Origin: Vibrio sp. Isolate32
GTDB lineage: Bacteria; Pseudomonadota; Gammaproteobacteria; Enterobacterales; Vibrionaceae
Assembly: GCF_022397955.1 (NCBI RefSeq)
Contig: NZ_JAKEUQ010000007.1
Location: 146,218 to 178,936, forward strand
Length of the DNA stretch: 32,719 nt
Direction: 5' to 3'
Of the stretch, positions 24,192 to 32,719 are shown one piece after another. The notes under the pieces are model-generated. The model was not told the origin of the DNA. It worked only from the letters and a program-made list of their open reading frames with translations, and did not search any database. Each line of letters opens with the position of its first letter. The first letter of the stretch is position 1. The position numbers and the translations under genes were made by a program.

Positions 24192-27047
24192 CTACTGCGC
24201 CACTTCGTCCACCAAGTACAAGATCGATTGATATGGAATACCACTGTGATGTGATAAACCGATCTCACAGGTTCGACTGTTGCTAAAGCCGCGAGTGCAG
24301 TTGCTTGGGACTTGTTCCTTGAGTGGGTGCACTGCCGCTTCATTCAGTTCTGGCGTGGTGAAGCCTTTGTCACCCGCCCAGCCACAACATTGAATATGCT
24401 CTGGAACAATCACTTCTTCGGTACAGGCCTTCGCAAGATTTAACATAGCCCCCTCTAAGCCCATTCGGCGAGAGCTACAAGTGACATGTAGCATCACGGT
24501 CTCTTTAAGTGGCTCTAGCGTCAGGTGCTCTAGCAAGTATTGATTCACAAACCCTGTCGGCTCTAGTACTTCTAACGGCTTGGTGAACTGCTCAATACTG
24601 CGTTTGGCACACGGACTGGTGTCCATCAATACTGGGTATTCACCTTGACGACTCGCTTGCCACAAGACTTCTTCGAGTTGTTGTACTTTAGATTGGGCTA
24701 AGTCGGTCATCCCTTTGCTGTCGTAAGGCATACCGCAACATTGGTCGTCTAATTTCTTAGGCAGGATGACTTCAAATCCGGCTTTTTTAAGCAGAGACAT
24801 GGTCACTTCAGTAAGAGGGCGCTGGTCGCTCGCATCGCTCTGTTGCCCCATGGTTCGGCTGGCACATGAAGGAAGGTAAACCACTTTTTTAGTGTTATTC
24901 GATGTTGCGGCTGTCATTGGTGAAGCCGTGAGCGAGTGACTGTTGGACTGCGGCATCTCTGGCATCCAAATCGGTGTCGCGCCTTTGGTCACTGAGCGTA
25001 AGCCATTGGTAAGCTTGCCGACCGTGTTTGCACCCAAGACTTTACTCGCTACTTGATTGGTCTTTAGGCCTGCTTTAGTGAGCTTCGTAGTGGTCGAGAA
25101 ATGATCGGCTGTCCACTTAGCGATTGGTGTGAACTTCTCATACTTGGCAACACGAAGCTTCTTCACCAAGTCACCCGTGTTAATGCCTACCGGACAACGC
25201 TCAGCACACAGGCCTGTTGCCGCGCAGGTATCAATACCCTGGTATTCGAAGGTTTTCTCTAGTTCACTGGCTTCTATCTCTTCACCTGCAGCTCGGCGGC
25301 GTTGCAGCTCACGGTACAACACAATACGCTGTCGTGGTGACAAGGTCAGTGTGCGAGACGGACAAACAGGCTCACAGAATCCACACTCAATACAGCGGTC
25401 GACAAGGTCGTCGGCAGCAGGCATTGGCTTTAAGTCTGTGATGTGGGAGTTTGGATTGTCGTTGATGATAACGCCAGGGTTAAGCAGTCTTTCTGGATCG
25501 AACAGCGCTTTGATCTGTTGCATCAAAGCGTAGCCATCTTTGCCCCATTCCAATTCTACGTAAGGCGCCATGTTGCGGCCCGTGCCGTGTTCCGCTTTCA
25601 GAGAGCCTTGATATTTCACGGCGACAAGCTCGGCAACGTCATCCATGAAACCACCGTAACGGTCGATCTCTTCTTGGCTATCAAAGCCTTGGGTAAATAC
25701 AAAGTGCAGGTTGCCTTCTAGGGCGTGACCGAAAATAATTGCTTCACTGTAGTCGTATTTATCGAACAGCTCTTGCAGCTCTCGAATACCATTCGCTAGG
25801 TTTTCAACTGGGAAAGCAACATCTTCAATAATGACGGTCGTACCGACTTCACGCACTGCACCAACGGCTGGGAACATGCCTTTTCGGATGCCCCACAGGG
25901 TAGCGACAGTCTTCGGATCGGACGTGAAAGGAACAGATTCAATAATCGTGTAATCAGCCAATGCATCCAAAATTGATTTACATTGTAAATCTAAGTCCTG
26001 CTGGGAGCTGGCGTGTGATTCCACCAAAATAGCTGCAGCTTCTAGATCTAGGCTTGGCATGAACGCAGGCATACCCGGCTTATCCGCGACAGAACGCAGT
26101 GCTCTACCATCCATCAACTCAACAGCAGCAACCGGAGTTTTGGACAGTGTAGTTACGGCTTTACTTGCTTGCTCGATGTCCGCAAACACAAGCAGAGCTG
26201 AGGCTTTATTTGGGTGCTCAATCACCGTGTTGTAAGTGATCTCGGCGATGAAGCCTAGCGTGCCCTCTGAACCAATCATCAGGTGCTTGATGATTTCGAT
26301 TGGGTCGTGGTAATCGACCAATGCATTGAGCGCGTAGCCCGTAGTGTTTTTAAGACGGTATTTGTGACGGATTCTGTCGGCGAGTTCTTGATTTGAGCTG
26401 GTTTGGCGATGTAATTCAGCAATACCATCAAACAACGTTTTGTGTGACTGCTTGAATGATTCAACGCTGGCATTGTCTGCGGTATCGAGTAGGGTGCCAT
26501 CGCTCAACACGACTTTCATGCTTTCTACAGTGCGATAGGAGTTCTGCGCGGTACCACAACACATGCCACTGGCGTTGTTGGCGGCAATACCACCAATCTT
26601 ACAGGTGTTGATGGAAGCTGGATCTGGGCCGATTTTACGTTGAAAAGGGGCTAGGTATTTATTGGCATCAGCGCCAATCACACCGGGTTGAAGAATGATT
26701 TGATTGCCGTTATCGACGATCTCATGGCCACGCCAATCGTCGGTCAGAGTGATAAGTACAGAATCTGAAACCGCTTGTCCTGAAAGACTGGTACCTGCCG
26801 CGCGGAAGGTAAAATGAATGCCCAGTTCACGACAGCTTTGGATGGTGAATATTACTTCGTCTAGGTTTTTAAGCCTTAGAACCATTTTCGGCACCAAGCG
26901 ATAAAAACTCGCGTCGGTGCCGTAAGCCAATCGCTTTGCCTCTTGCGTGACAATGCGTTCCGTTTCTATTCTTTGAGCCAGTATCGCCTCAAGCTGCTGA
27001 TAAGCTTTGGCGTCAACTACTCGCTCATGGGATGTGTTTGTCTCCAT
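24192..27047 (-). CDS. dld: FAD/4Fe-4S dehydrogenase, D-lactate dehydrogenase type
   Basis: A 951-aa respiratory-type flavoprotein. An FAD_binding_4 domain (about 45-270; RAAGTSLSGQAV, IGGIAANNASGMCCG) and an FAD-oxidase C-terminal domain (about 290-530; GHALEGNLHFVF, AEHGTGRN) are followed by two 4Fe-4S clusters, CIECGFCEPVCPSRT (about 552-566) and CAATGLCAERCP (about 608-619). Two cysteine-rich CCG-type modules end the protein (QCCGMPYDSKG and QCCGWAGDKGF). This architecture is shared by D-lactate dehydrogenases of the Dld-II/LldE type and relatives such as YdiJ. The link to lldP and lldD favours D-lactate, with electrons passed to quinone. A GTG at 27077 is in frame, but ATG 27047 has AAGGA seven bases before it. 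It is the last gene of the lactate operon. Confidence 0.88.
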   Translation of the reverse strand: METNTSHERVVDAKAYQQLEAILAQRIETERIVTQEAKRLAYGTDASFYRLVPKMVLRLKNLDEVIFTIQSCRELGIHFTFRAAGTSLSGQAVSDSVLITLTDDWRGHEIVDNGNQIILQPGVIGADANKYLAPFQRKIGPDPASINTCKIGGIAANNASGMCCGTAQNSYRTVESMKVVLSDGTLLDTADNASVESFKQSHKTLFDGIAELHRQTSSNQELADRIRHKYRLKNTTGYALNALVDYHDPIEIIKHLMIGSEGTLGFIAEITYNTVIEHPNKASALLVFADIEQASKAVTTLSKTPVAAVELMDGRALRSVADKPGMPAFMPSLDLEAAAILVESHASSQQDLDLQCKSILDALADYTIIESVPFTSDPKTVATLWGIRKGMFPAVGAVREVGTTVIIEDVAFPVENLANGIRELQELFDKYDYSEAIIFGHALEGNLHFVFTQGFDSQEEIDRYGGFMDDVAELVAVKYQGSLKAEHGTGRNMAPYVELEWGKDGYALMQQIKALFDPERLLNPGVIINDNPNSHITDLKPMPAADDLVDRCIECGFCEPVCPSRTLTLSPRQRIVLYRELQRRRAAGEEIEASELEKTFEYQGIDTCAATGLCAERCPVGINTGDLVKKLRVAKYEKFTPIAKWTADHFSTTTKLTKAGLKTNQVASKVLGANTVGKLTNGLRSVTKGATPIWMPEMPQSNSHSLTASPMTAATSNNTKKVVYLPSCASRTMGQQSDASDQRPLTEVTMSLLKKAGFEVILPKKLDDQCCGMPYDSKGMTDLAQSKVQQLEEVLWQASRQGEYPVLMDTSPCAKRSIEQFTKPLEVLEPTGFVNQYLLEHLTLEPLKETVMLHVTCSSRRMGLEGAMLNLAKACTEEVIVPEHIQCCGWAGDKGFTTPELNEAAVHPLKEQVPSNCTRGFSNSRTCEIGLSHHSGIPYQSILYLVDEVAQ

Positions 27048-27112
27048 CTTTGCTTCCTTGTGCTTCTTATTTGGCACTGATTTGTTTTTTGTTTTATTTT
27101 CCAGTGCTTAAA

Positions 27113-27148
27113 CGGTGTCACAACGGCAGTGGAATTGCTGTGACACCG
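27113..27148. repeat. Perfect 10-bp inverted repeat in the lldD-dld gap
   Basis: CGGTGTCACA (27113-27122) and TGTGACACCG (27139-27148) flank 16 bases that contain a further GCA/TGC pair. On the minus strand only TTT follows, so this is not a classic terminator. It could stabilise or process the operon mRNA. Confidence 0.75.
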
Positions 27149-27197
27149 ATTGAACTTCAGTCTAAGTAGACCAAAGCATTACAGTGAATCGACGGAC

Positions 27198-28337
27198 TTA
27201 ATCTAAGCCCACCAAAGATTCACGAGTTAAGTCTTTGATTGTCTTTGCGCCAGTTAATGTCATGGCAACGCGCATTTCTTTGTCGTAAAGGTCTAATAGG
27301 TTTTCAACGCCGGCTTGTCCTTGAGCTGCTAATGCGTATACGAAAGAGCGGCCAAGCAAGGTGCAGTCTGCGCCAAGTGCCATCATGCGAACCACATCTA
27401 AGCCAGTGCGAATGCCAGAGTCGACCAGAATCTTAGTGTCACCTTTTACTGCATCGGCAATCGCAGGTAGGGCTTTTGCACTTGAAAGTACGCCGTCAAG
27501 CTGACGACCACCGTGGTTTGAAACGACGATACCGTCTGCGCCAAATCTCACCGCGTCTTTTGCATCTTCTTCGTCGAGAATACCTTTGATGACCATTGGG
27601 CCGTCCCAGAAATCACGAATCCACTCTAGGTCTTTCCATGAAATCGACGGATCGAAGTTATCACCCAACCAACCGATGTAGTCTTCCAGTTTGGTAGGAG
27701 AACCACGATAAGTAGAGATGTTGCCTAGGTCGTGTGGTTTACCCAGCAAGCCGACATCAACTGCCCAGCTAGGATGACGCATAGATTGGAATACGCGGCG
27801 TACTGCTGCATTTGGTCCACTCATTCCGGAATGCATGTCACGGTAGCGTGCTCCGGGTACGGGCATATCAACGGTGAAGACCAAAGTGGTCACGCCTGCC
27901 GCTTTTGCACGCTCAAGCACGTTCTTCATGAAACCGCGATCTTTGAGTACGTAAAGTTGGAACCACATTGGGCGTTCAATCTTAGGCGCGACTTCTTCAA
28001 TCGGGCACACCGACACGGTCGACATGGTAAACGGAATGCCTTTGTTGTCTGCGCCTTTGGCGGCTTGTACTTCACCGCGTCGTGCGTACATGCCCGTTAA
28101 ACCAACAGGCGCCAGTGCGATTGGCATCGCAAGCTTCTCGCCGAACAGCTCGGTTTCTAAGTTTAGATCCGACATGTCGTTGAGTACGCGCTGCTTTAGC
28201 GCAATCTCTGCAAGGTCAGCCGTGTTGCGGTGTAGGGTGTGCTCTCCGTAAGAACCACCATCAATGTAGTGGAAAAGAAACGGAGGTAATTTCGATTTTG
28301 CTGCGGCGCGGTAATCAGTCGATGCGGATATGATCAT
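27198..28337 (-). CDS. lldD: FMN-dependent L-lactate dehydrogenase LldD
   Basis: A 379-aa membrane-associated enzyme that oxidises L-lactate to pyruvate and passes electrons to the quinone pool. It is an FMN alpha-hydroxy-acid dehydrogenase: Tyr24 in [23 protein letters not shown] (72-83), [20 protein letters not shown], the active-site block [12 protein letters not shown] with His275 and Arg278, and Lys251 in VIKGI. The length matches E. coli LldD (396) less its tail. An AGGA element lies about eight bases before the ATG. It is the middle gene of the operon, 202 bp after lldP and 150 bp before dld; both gaps contain inverted repeats. Confidence 0.95.
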   Translation of the reverse strand: MIISASTDYRAAAKSKLPPFLFHYIDGGSYGEHTLHRNTADLAEIALKQRVLNDMSDLNLETELFGEKLAMPIALAPVGLTGMYARRGEVQAAKGADNKGIPFTMSTVSVCPIEEVAPKIERPMWFQLYVLKDRGFMKNVLERAKAAGVTTLVFTVDMPVPGARYRDMHSGMSGPNAAVRRVFQSMRHPSWAVDVGLLGKPHDLGNISTYRGSPTKLEDYIGWLGDNFDPSISWKDLEWIRDFWDGPMVIKGILDEEDAKDAVRFGADGIVVSNHGGRQLDGVLSSAKALPAIADAVKGDTKILVDSGIRTGLDVVRMMALGADCTLLGRSFVYALAAQGQAGVENLLDLYDKEMRVAMTLTGAKTIKDLTRESLVGLD

Positions 28338-28410
28338 AATTTCAGTCCTAAATTCTTGGGATGTTGCTCTTCTTTGAGAGCTTGGTTTGGGCTGCTTTAA
28401 TTCGGGAAAA

Positions 28411-28515
28411 TGGCGTTAATACCCGTGGGTGTTGATGTGTTCTAGTGTCCATTCCGGAACTCATCAACTGTCTTATTAGACGGTGTCGCTGTCGGGGAAT
28501 TGAGTATTAACGCCA
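28411..28515. repeat. Nested inverted repeats in the lldP-lldD gap
   Basis: A perfect 12-bp outer repeat TGGCGTTAATAC (28411-28422) / GTATTAACGCCA (28504-28515) encloses GTTGATG (28431-28437) / CATCAAC (28462-28468) and the palindrome TTCCGGAA (28452-28459). In the operon mRNA this would fold into a 105-base multi-arm structure between the permease and dehydrogenase genes. No T-run follows either side. Confidence 0.75.
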
Positions 28516-28539
28516 AGTGCTTTGGTGACGGCTTATGGC

Positions 28540-30234
28540 TTACATAAGTGCGTCTGTCATATTGAAGCCGTAGATAACCACTAGGCCGATGATTCCTGTC
28601 ATCACCAAGTAGTAGAACGTTGGGATAACGGTTTTACGTAGTGTTGCACCTTCACGTCCTAGCAAGCCTACCGTTGCCGAAGCGGCTACCACGTTGTGAA
28701 TTGCAATCATGTTACCAGCTGCAGCACCAACGGCTTGTAGGGCAACGACGACAGCACTTGAGATAGTCAGGGTTTGCGCTACTTCGAATTGGAACTGGCT
28801 GAACATCATGTTTGATACTGTGTTCGAGCCTGCAATGAAGGCACCCAAAGCGCCGACGGTTGCACTTAATGCCGGGAAAGCAGATCCCACAAGGTCAGCG
28901 GCGAAGTTTGCTGTTGTTACAGGCATACTCGCGAGGTCAGCTGCGTTCACGCCAGAGTTGATAAAGATACGAACCATAGGGATGGTGAACACCAGTACAA
29001 AACCAGCACCAATCAGTGTTTTGCTTGATTCACCGAACGCTTTTGTCAGTGGCGCTGCGCTGCGGCCTTGAATCAGAACAGCAACCAATGCCACGAATAC
29101 TAAGATACCGCCCGGTAGGTAAAGAGGTTGAATCGCAGTGCTCACACCGGTTTCGCCAAGGATGTTGCTGAACGATAGGCTAACGCTCTTCAAGAGACCT
29201 TTAAACTCAGGGCTCACGCGGCTCGCAACCAAAGTCACAGCCAGCAGCACGTATGGTGCCCATGCCATCGCCATGCTCATCTTCTTATGGCCTTGATTGT
29301 TGTCATCAAGGTCAATTTTTAGAGAACCTAGCCATTCAGCTGGCCATTTGTCTTCGCTCTCAAAGTCCCATTTTGATTTCGGCACTAGGAAGCCACGTTT
29401 TGCTGCTGTAACAACAATTGCCAGACCAACCAGACCGCCAATTAGAGATGGGAATTCAGCACCTAGGAAGACACCGGTTAGTGCGTAAGGGATGGTGAAC
29501 GCTGCACCAGCAAACAGTGCGAACGGCAGAATGTCTAAACCTTCTGTCCAGCTTTTGTTCTTACCGAAGAAACGAGTCAGCATCATCGCCATCAACACTG
29601 GCATCATCACCCCCACAGAGGCGTGAATCAGCGCCACACTTGAGGTGATTTGTTGTAGGTAAGCGTCCCAAGTAGAACCATGAGCAATCAGGCTTTCACC
29701 GATGTTATGCGTGTCCAAGCCTTTGTTTACACCAACGATGATAGGCGTACCAACCGCACCGAATGATACTGGTGTCGATTGGATCATCATGCCCATCAGT
29801 ACCGCAGCAAGCGCAGGGAAGCCGATGGCAACCAGTAGCGGTGCTGCAATAGCTGCAGGTGTACCGAAGCCAGATGCGCCCTCAATGAAGGAACCGAAAC
29901 ACCAAGCGATGATGATCGCCTGAACACGACGGTCAGCGGATATGTCCGTGAAGCCGTTGCGGATGGTGGTGATAGCTCCGGTGTGCTTCAAAGTGTTTAA
30001 TAAAAAGATGGCGCCGAACACAATCCAGAGAACTGACACGGTAATACCGAAACCTTGGAATACAGAGGCCAGCACGCGAGTGCCAGACATATCCCAAGCA
30101 AATAGGGCAATAGCAACGGTTAATGCAAATGCCACTGGCATCGCTTTTTTCGCAGGCCAGTTCAGGCCGACCAGCAGAATCGCTGCAACAACTATTGGTG
30201 AAAAGGCCAATAGAGCTAGTAGAGTTTCACTCAT
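28540..30234 (-). CDS. lldP: L-lactate permease LldP
   Basis: A 564-aa membrane protein with about 12-14 spans, the length of E. coli LldP (551). It belongs to the LctP family, which imports L-lactate, D-lactate and glycolate with protons. Family features include [20 protein letters not shown] (about 117-135), [11 protein letters not shown] and the late [13 protein letters not shown] and [14 protein letters not shown] segments. The ATG has GAGGAAG seven bases upstream. It is the first gene of the minus-strand lactate operon and diverges from a LysR regulator across 234 bp. Confidence 0.95.
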   Translation of the reverse strand: MSETLLALLAFSPIVVAAILLVGLNWPAKKAMPVAFALTVAIALFAWDMSGTRVLASVFQGFGITVSVLWIVFGAIFLLNTLKHTGAITTIRNGFTDISADRRVQAIIIAWCFGSFIEGASGFGTPAAIAAPLLVAIGFPALAAVLMGMMIQSTPVSFGAVGTPIIVGVNKGLDTHNIGESLIAHGSTWDAYLQQITSSVALIHASVGVMMPVLMAMMLTRFFGKNKSWTEGLDILPFALFAGAAFTIPYALTGVFLGAEFPSLIGGLVGLAIVVTAAKRGFLVPKSKWDFESEDKWPAEWLGSLKIDLDDNNQGHKKMSMAMAWAPYVLLAVTLVASRVSPEFKGLLKSVSLSFSNILGETGVSTAIQPLYLPGGILVFVALVAVLIQGRSAAPLTKAFGESSKTLIGAGFVLVFTIPMVRIFINSGVNAADLASMPVTTANFAADLVGSAFPALSATVGALGAFIAGSNTVSNMMFSQFQFEVAQTLTISSAVVVALQAVGAAAGNMIAIHNVVAASATVGLLGREGATLRKTVIPTFYYLVMTGIIGLVVIYGFNMTDALM

Positions 30235-30433
30235 GGGTACTTCCTCGTACTGTTTTCAAACGTTCATGTTTGAAGTAGATAACACGTTATGGGTTGTCAT
30301 TTTTTGACTCGCTATTGGCCTCTAAGCGGGAACCATTTGGTTGCGAATCTTGTAATTGGAATGACTCTTTTGTAATTGTTTTGTTAATTTGGCGTGAATT
30401 TACCCCTTTATTTTTTATTGATATAGGGAAATA

Positions 30434-30487
30434 ATGAAAATAATTAATTCCAAAATTGGCATAATCAAATGCGAGCAGACGATTTGA
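30434..30487 (+). CDS. Possible 17-codon upstream frame overlapping the LysR start
   Basis: ATG 30434, preceded by AGGGAA, opens a 17-codon frame (MKIINSKIGIIKCEQTI) ending at TGA 30485-30487, inside the LysR gene. The LysR ATG (30469) has no ribosome binding site of its own, so this frame could feed ribosomes into it. The region also contains the palindrome CCAAAATTGG (30450-30459), a possible LysR half of the operator. Chance is possible. Confidence 0.25.
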   Translation: MKIINSKIGIIKCEQTI

Positions 30488-31386
30488 TCCTGTTTTCACA
30501 GGTAGTAGAACTGGGCAGTTTCAGTAAGGTGGCAGAGCAAAATAACCTTACAAATTCGGTAGTTAGTAAAAGAATTGCACGCCTAGAGGAAGAAATTGGC
30601 GTGCAATTATTATATCGAACGACGCGTAAATTGACCCTGACTGAGGCGGGCAAGGCAATTTTGCACGGAGCCAAAAATGTGAAGCAGGCGACTCAAGAGG
30701 CTATGGACGCAGTTTCAGGCTTTGGTGAAAATGTCAGCGGTCATATCAAAATGTCAGTGCCTACTATCTCTGGAGATTTGATTTTGGCAGACGCCGTTGC
30801 CGAGTTTTGTAATATGCATCCAGGTTTAACGGTCGATATGTCACTGGACAATCGCTTTGTTGACTTAGTAGAAGATGGTTTGGACTTGGTGATTCGTACC
30901 GGTTACCTAGAAGACTCCAGCTTAATTGCACGACATATATTGGATTCGCAATGGGTGGTGTGTGCCTCGCCTTCGTATATCGCCAAGAACGGTAAACCGA
31001 TGCAGCCCAAGGACTTAGTTGAGCACAACTGCTTGCAATACGCTTATCAAACCACTGGAGCGAGTGAGTGGCAGTTTCTGCGCAGTAAAGACGGTTGTAC
31101 CGATAACGACAAATATATCGTGCGCGTTTCGGGCTCTTTCTCGACGGACAATGCGACCGCGCTAAGAAAAGCGGCATTAGGCGGGCATGGTGTGGCGTAT
31201 GTGCCGCGCTGTCTGGTTTATCACGATATTCGCAACGGTCAGTTAGTGGACATATTCCCTGACTTGGTGGGCAAGAAGTTGGGTATTTATGCGGTGTACC
31301 CTTTTACACGCCAGCCGCCCAAAAAGATTAAGTTGTTGATTGAACACATAAGAACGCGTTACCTGACGATTTCACATTATTTTTAA
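30469..31386 (+). CDS. LysR family regulator, probably of the lactate operon
   Basis: A 305-aa LysR-type regulator. The N-terminal winged HTH (1-60) begins MRADDLILFSQVVELGSF with SKVAEQNNLTNSVVSKRIARLE as the recognition region. The substrate-binding domain (about 88-290) resembles the CrgA/DmlR-type subgroup (VSGHIKMSVPTI, DLVEDGLDLVIRTGYL, GGHGVAYVPRCLV). Its position, divergent from lldP with 234 bp between, makes the lactate operon the likely target; lactate as inducer is a guess. E. coli uses a GntR-type LldR in this role instead. The start has no ribosome binding site but matches the domain start. Confidence 0.9.
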   Translation: MRADDLILFSQVVELGSFSKVAEQNNLTNSVVSKRIARLEEEIGVQLLYRTTRKLTLTEAGKAILHGAKNVKQATQEAMDAVSGFGENVSGHIKMSVPTISGDLILADAVAEFCNMHPGLTVDMSLDNRFVDLVEDGLDLVIRTGYLEDSSLIARHILDSQWVVCASPSYIAKNGKPMQPKDLVEHNCLQYAYQTTGASEWQFLRSKDGCTDNDKYIVRVSGSFSTDNATALRKAALGGHGVAYVPRCLVYHDIRNGQLVDIFPDLVGKKLGIYAVYPFTRQPPKKIKLLIEHIRTRYLTISHYF

Positions 31387-31577
31387 AACTTATCCGATTA
31401 AGTTGATAACTTAGCATTCCCGTTTTAGGCGACATCTTGCAGCCTAGCTTCCCTTCATGTGGCATAACTTATTGATTATCAGTTGAGATAATATAAAACA
31501 AATTGCATTATTGAAGCATGAAAGACGACAATTTATCGTCTAATAAACGTTACGTGTAAATTAAACAGAGAGGTAAC

Positions 31578-32405
31578 ATGAAAGTACTGGTGGCCGGTTC
31601 AAATGGCTATGTGGGGCGCCATATCGTAAGGTTGTTTCGTAGCAAAGGCTTTGATGTCTACACCTATCAACGCGAAAGTTCAAATCTCGAAGCAGATATT
31701 AACAGTGTTAAACAAACAAGTAGTGAAATGTATGACCAGTTTGGTATTGTTATAAATTGTGCACGCCCTCACTGGTCAGAATTTAATGGTCAACAAATTT
31801 TAGCTATCGAACAGAAATTGTTCTCCGACCTAAATGAATTTGCTTCAAAAGGTGCTCTTAAGATACATACGTCAGGGATATGGTTGTTTGGGACCGCGAG
31901 TGAAAAAGATTTAGTTGAGTTTAATTTTAAGCCATTTGATAGTGTTAAATTGGACGTTGAAACATTAGAAAAGGCGCTATCTTCCAACTGGCACATTGTG
32001 TATTGCCCTAGCATTATTTACGGAGGAGAGTGCTGCCAACTCAAACGAATAATCGAAGAAAAATCAAACTCGGAAATAGAAGTCGCTACTCCTAGCACAG
32101 GGTATAACCAATATGTGCATGTTTTAGATGTAGCAAATTACTATTTATTCTTAGCTCAAAATCCCAGCGTAACAGAACGCCAGCACTTTATTGCTGAGCC
32201 CAAAGGGTACTCCCCAGAACAGTTTGCAGACCTCTTGGTCACGCACTGTGTAATTCAAAAAACGGTTAGAGTCAGTTGGCAGGACTTCGAAGAAAAGTAT
32301 GATGCGTCTCACGTAGATATAGAAAAGCTAAGTTTAGACTTACCTATAAGCCAATACTTCTCAGCTAGCCACAAGATTGCGGAGTACGTTGCTCAATACA
32401 CATAA
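31578..32405 (+). CDS. NAD(P)-binding epimerase/dehydratase-like protein (extended SDR)
   Basis: A 275-aa Rossmann protein. The NAD(P)-binding motif GSNGYVGRHI (GxxGxxG, residues 7-16) follows the first beta strand, and VINCARP lies where the family has NxA. In the YxxxK position it has FDSVK (120-124): Lys is kept but the catalytic Tyr is Phe. SGIWLFG occupies the Ser-containing strand. Catalysis by the usual mechanism is thus doubtful, and it may bind rather than convert a nucleotide sugar or act differently. The gene is visibly richer in A/T than its neighbours (for example many TTA, AAA and ATA codons), suggesting transfer. A GAGAGG element precedes the ATG. It stands alone beyond the LysR gene. 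Confidence 0.8.
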   Translation: MKVLVAGSNGYVGRHIVRLFRSKGFDVYTYQRESSNLEADINSVKQTSSEMYDQFGIVINCARPHWSEFNGQQILAIEQKLFSDLNEFASKGALKIHTSGIWLFGTASEKDLVEFNFKPFDSVKLDVETLEKALSSNWHIVYCPSIIYGGECCQLKRIIEEKSNSEIEVATPSTGYNQYVHVLDVANYYLFLAQNPSVTERQHFIAEPKGYSPEQFADLLVTHCVIQKTVRVSWQDFEEKYDASHVDIEKLSLDLPISQYFSASHKIAEYVAQYT

Positions 32406-32604
32406 CGGATAAGGATTAAGGTGTTGCGCAGCCAACACTAAATCCCGAGTGTTGAACAAGCCCGAAGCCACTTTATTAAGTAAATTGTACGATTGAACTT
32501 GAAGGGCACATCGCTTTGAGGCTTTTCTCAAGGCGAGCGAGGTCAAGATAAGGTTGCGATAGCAATCTTATCAACCCGTTAGCTGTTTTCCGTTTCTTTC
32601 GTCG
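32406..32604. other. Hairpin-rich stretch after the epimerase gene
   Basis: No convincing gene. Three clear hairpins: GTGTTG-cgcagc-CAACAC (32421-32438), CGCTTTGAG-gctttt-CTCAAGGCG (32512-32535) and GATAAGGTTGC-gata-GCAATCTTATC (32547-32572, one wobble pair). TAACGG (32403-32408) and CCGTTA (32577-32582) bracket the block. None has a T-run, so they are not plain terminators. It may be an RNA, a recombination site or mobile-element debris. Confidence 0.45.
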
Positions 32605-32697
32605 TTACATCTCCTTTGATTTCGTCAATGCCATTCTCCTTATTATCGGTGCCTTTCCGCTACGTGGGTCGGCTGACTCCAACACACGCCATTTCAT
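32605..32697 (-). CDS. Doubtful 30-aa frame at the window edge
   Basis: On the minus strand, ATG 32697 opens a 30-codon frame starting MKWRVLESADPRSGKAP and ending KSKEM, then TAA. No ribosome binding site precedes it. A second frame over the same bases also ends like a protein C-terminus but has no start. This may be a decayed gene or repeat; the window ends too soon to tell. Confidence 0.2.
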   Translation of the reverse strand: MKWRVLESADPRSGKAPIIRRMALTKSKEM

Positions 32698-32719
32698 GCT
32701 GACAGCAAGGGCATGCCCG

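Noticed and set aside
25129..25533. Plus-strand frames inside dld (also inside chiA, trhO and lldP)
   Set aside because: Mirror frames of long, well-identified genes; no ribosome binding sites or domain patterns.
32403..32582. Integron attC site
   Set aside because: TAACGG/CCGTTA brackets the region, but the flanks do not match RYYYAAC and GTTRRRY and the length of about 180 bp is too great for a confident call.

Overview
The window looks like chromosomal DNA of a marine Vibrio. Supporting signs are a multidomain ChiA-type chitinase with the catalytic Glu at residue 315, as in the vibrio enzymes, DUF2850 and DUF2608 proteins typical of vibrios, a lactate permease/L-lactate dehydrogenase/FAD-FeS dehydrogenase operon, and a Csr-type regulatory RNA preceded by a VarA/GacA-type box. 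I saw no phage, plasmid or CRISPR genes. Most genes are ordinary housekeeping or metabolic genes in short transcription units separated by clear Rho-independent terminators. The species, and which of the two chromosomes this is, cannot be fixed from sequence alone.

Layout. 1-574: end of a yjiH-yjiG membrane protein pair. 607-1019: on the minus strand, a gene-free stretch that reads as a complete CsrB-family small RNA (promoter, GGA-loop hairpins, terminator, upstream VarA-like box). 1326-4413: a possible 28-aa membrane peptide, a secreted START-domain protein, a secreted HAD-like DUF2608 protein, a possible 27-aa peptide and a two-part PTPS/QueD-like T-fold protein with a structured leader. 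4536-4805: a 262-bp MITE-like element flanked by CTAG duplications, one of which contains the stop codon of the next gene. 4802-8765: acyltransferase, AEC transporter, TetR regulator and alpha/beta hydrolase. 8889-11429: chitinase ChiA. 11822-16221: DUF2850 protein, PpnP, pirin, a tail-anchored small protein, a membrane GGDEF protein and a DUF1840 protein. 16392-21398: a large secreted alkaline-phosphatase-superfamily protein, GNAT acetyltransferase, YdcH-like protein and TrhO. 21660-24058: an aminotransferase divergent from an AraC/GyrI-like regulator plus an 80-aa partner, with tandem 22-bp repeats between them. 24192-31386: the lactate operon lldP-lldD-dld (minus strand) divergent from a LysR regulator. 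31578-32719: an AT-richer epimerase-like gene followed by a hairpin-rich stretch without a convincing gene.

How parts work together. The lactate genes form one uptake-and-oxidation module: permease, FMN L-lactate dehydrogenase and FAD/FeS D-lactate-type dehydrogenase, probably controlled by the divergent LysR protein. Both internal gaps of that operon carry long perfect inverted repeats. The AraC-type regulator probably controls the divergent aminotransferase and itself. The CsrB-like RNA would titrate CsrA under VarS/VarA control.

The most notable non-textbook items are the CsrB-like RNA locus, the MITE against the acyltransferase stop codon, the structured leader and split motifs of the T-fold protein, the tandem repeats at the AraC/aminotransferase promoter, the hairpins in the lactate operon, and two candidate micropeptides. 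No clearly new multi-gene system was found.
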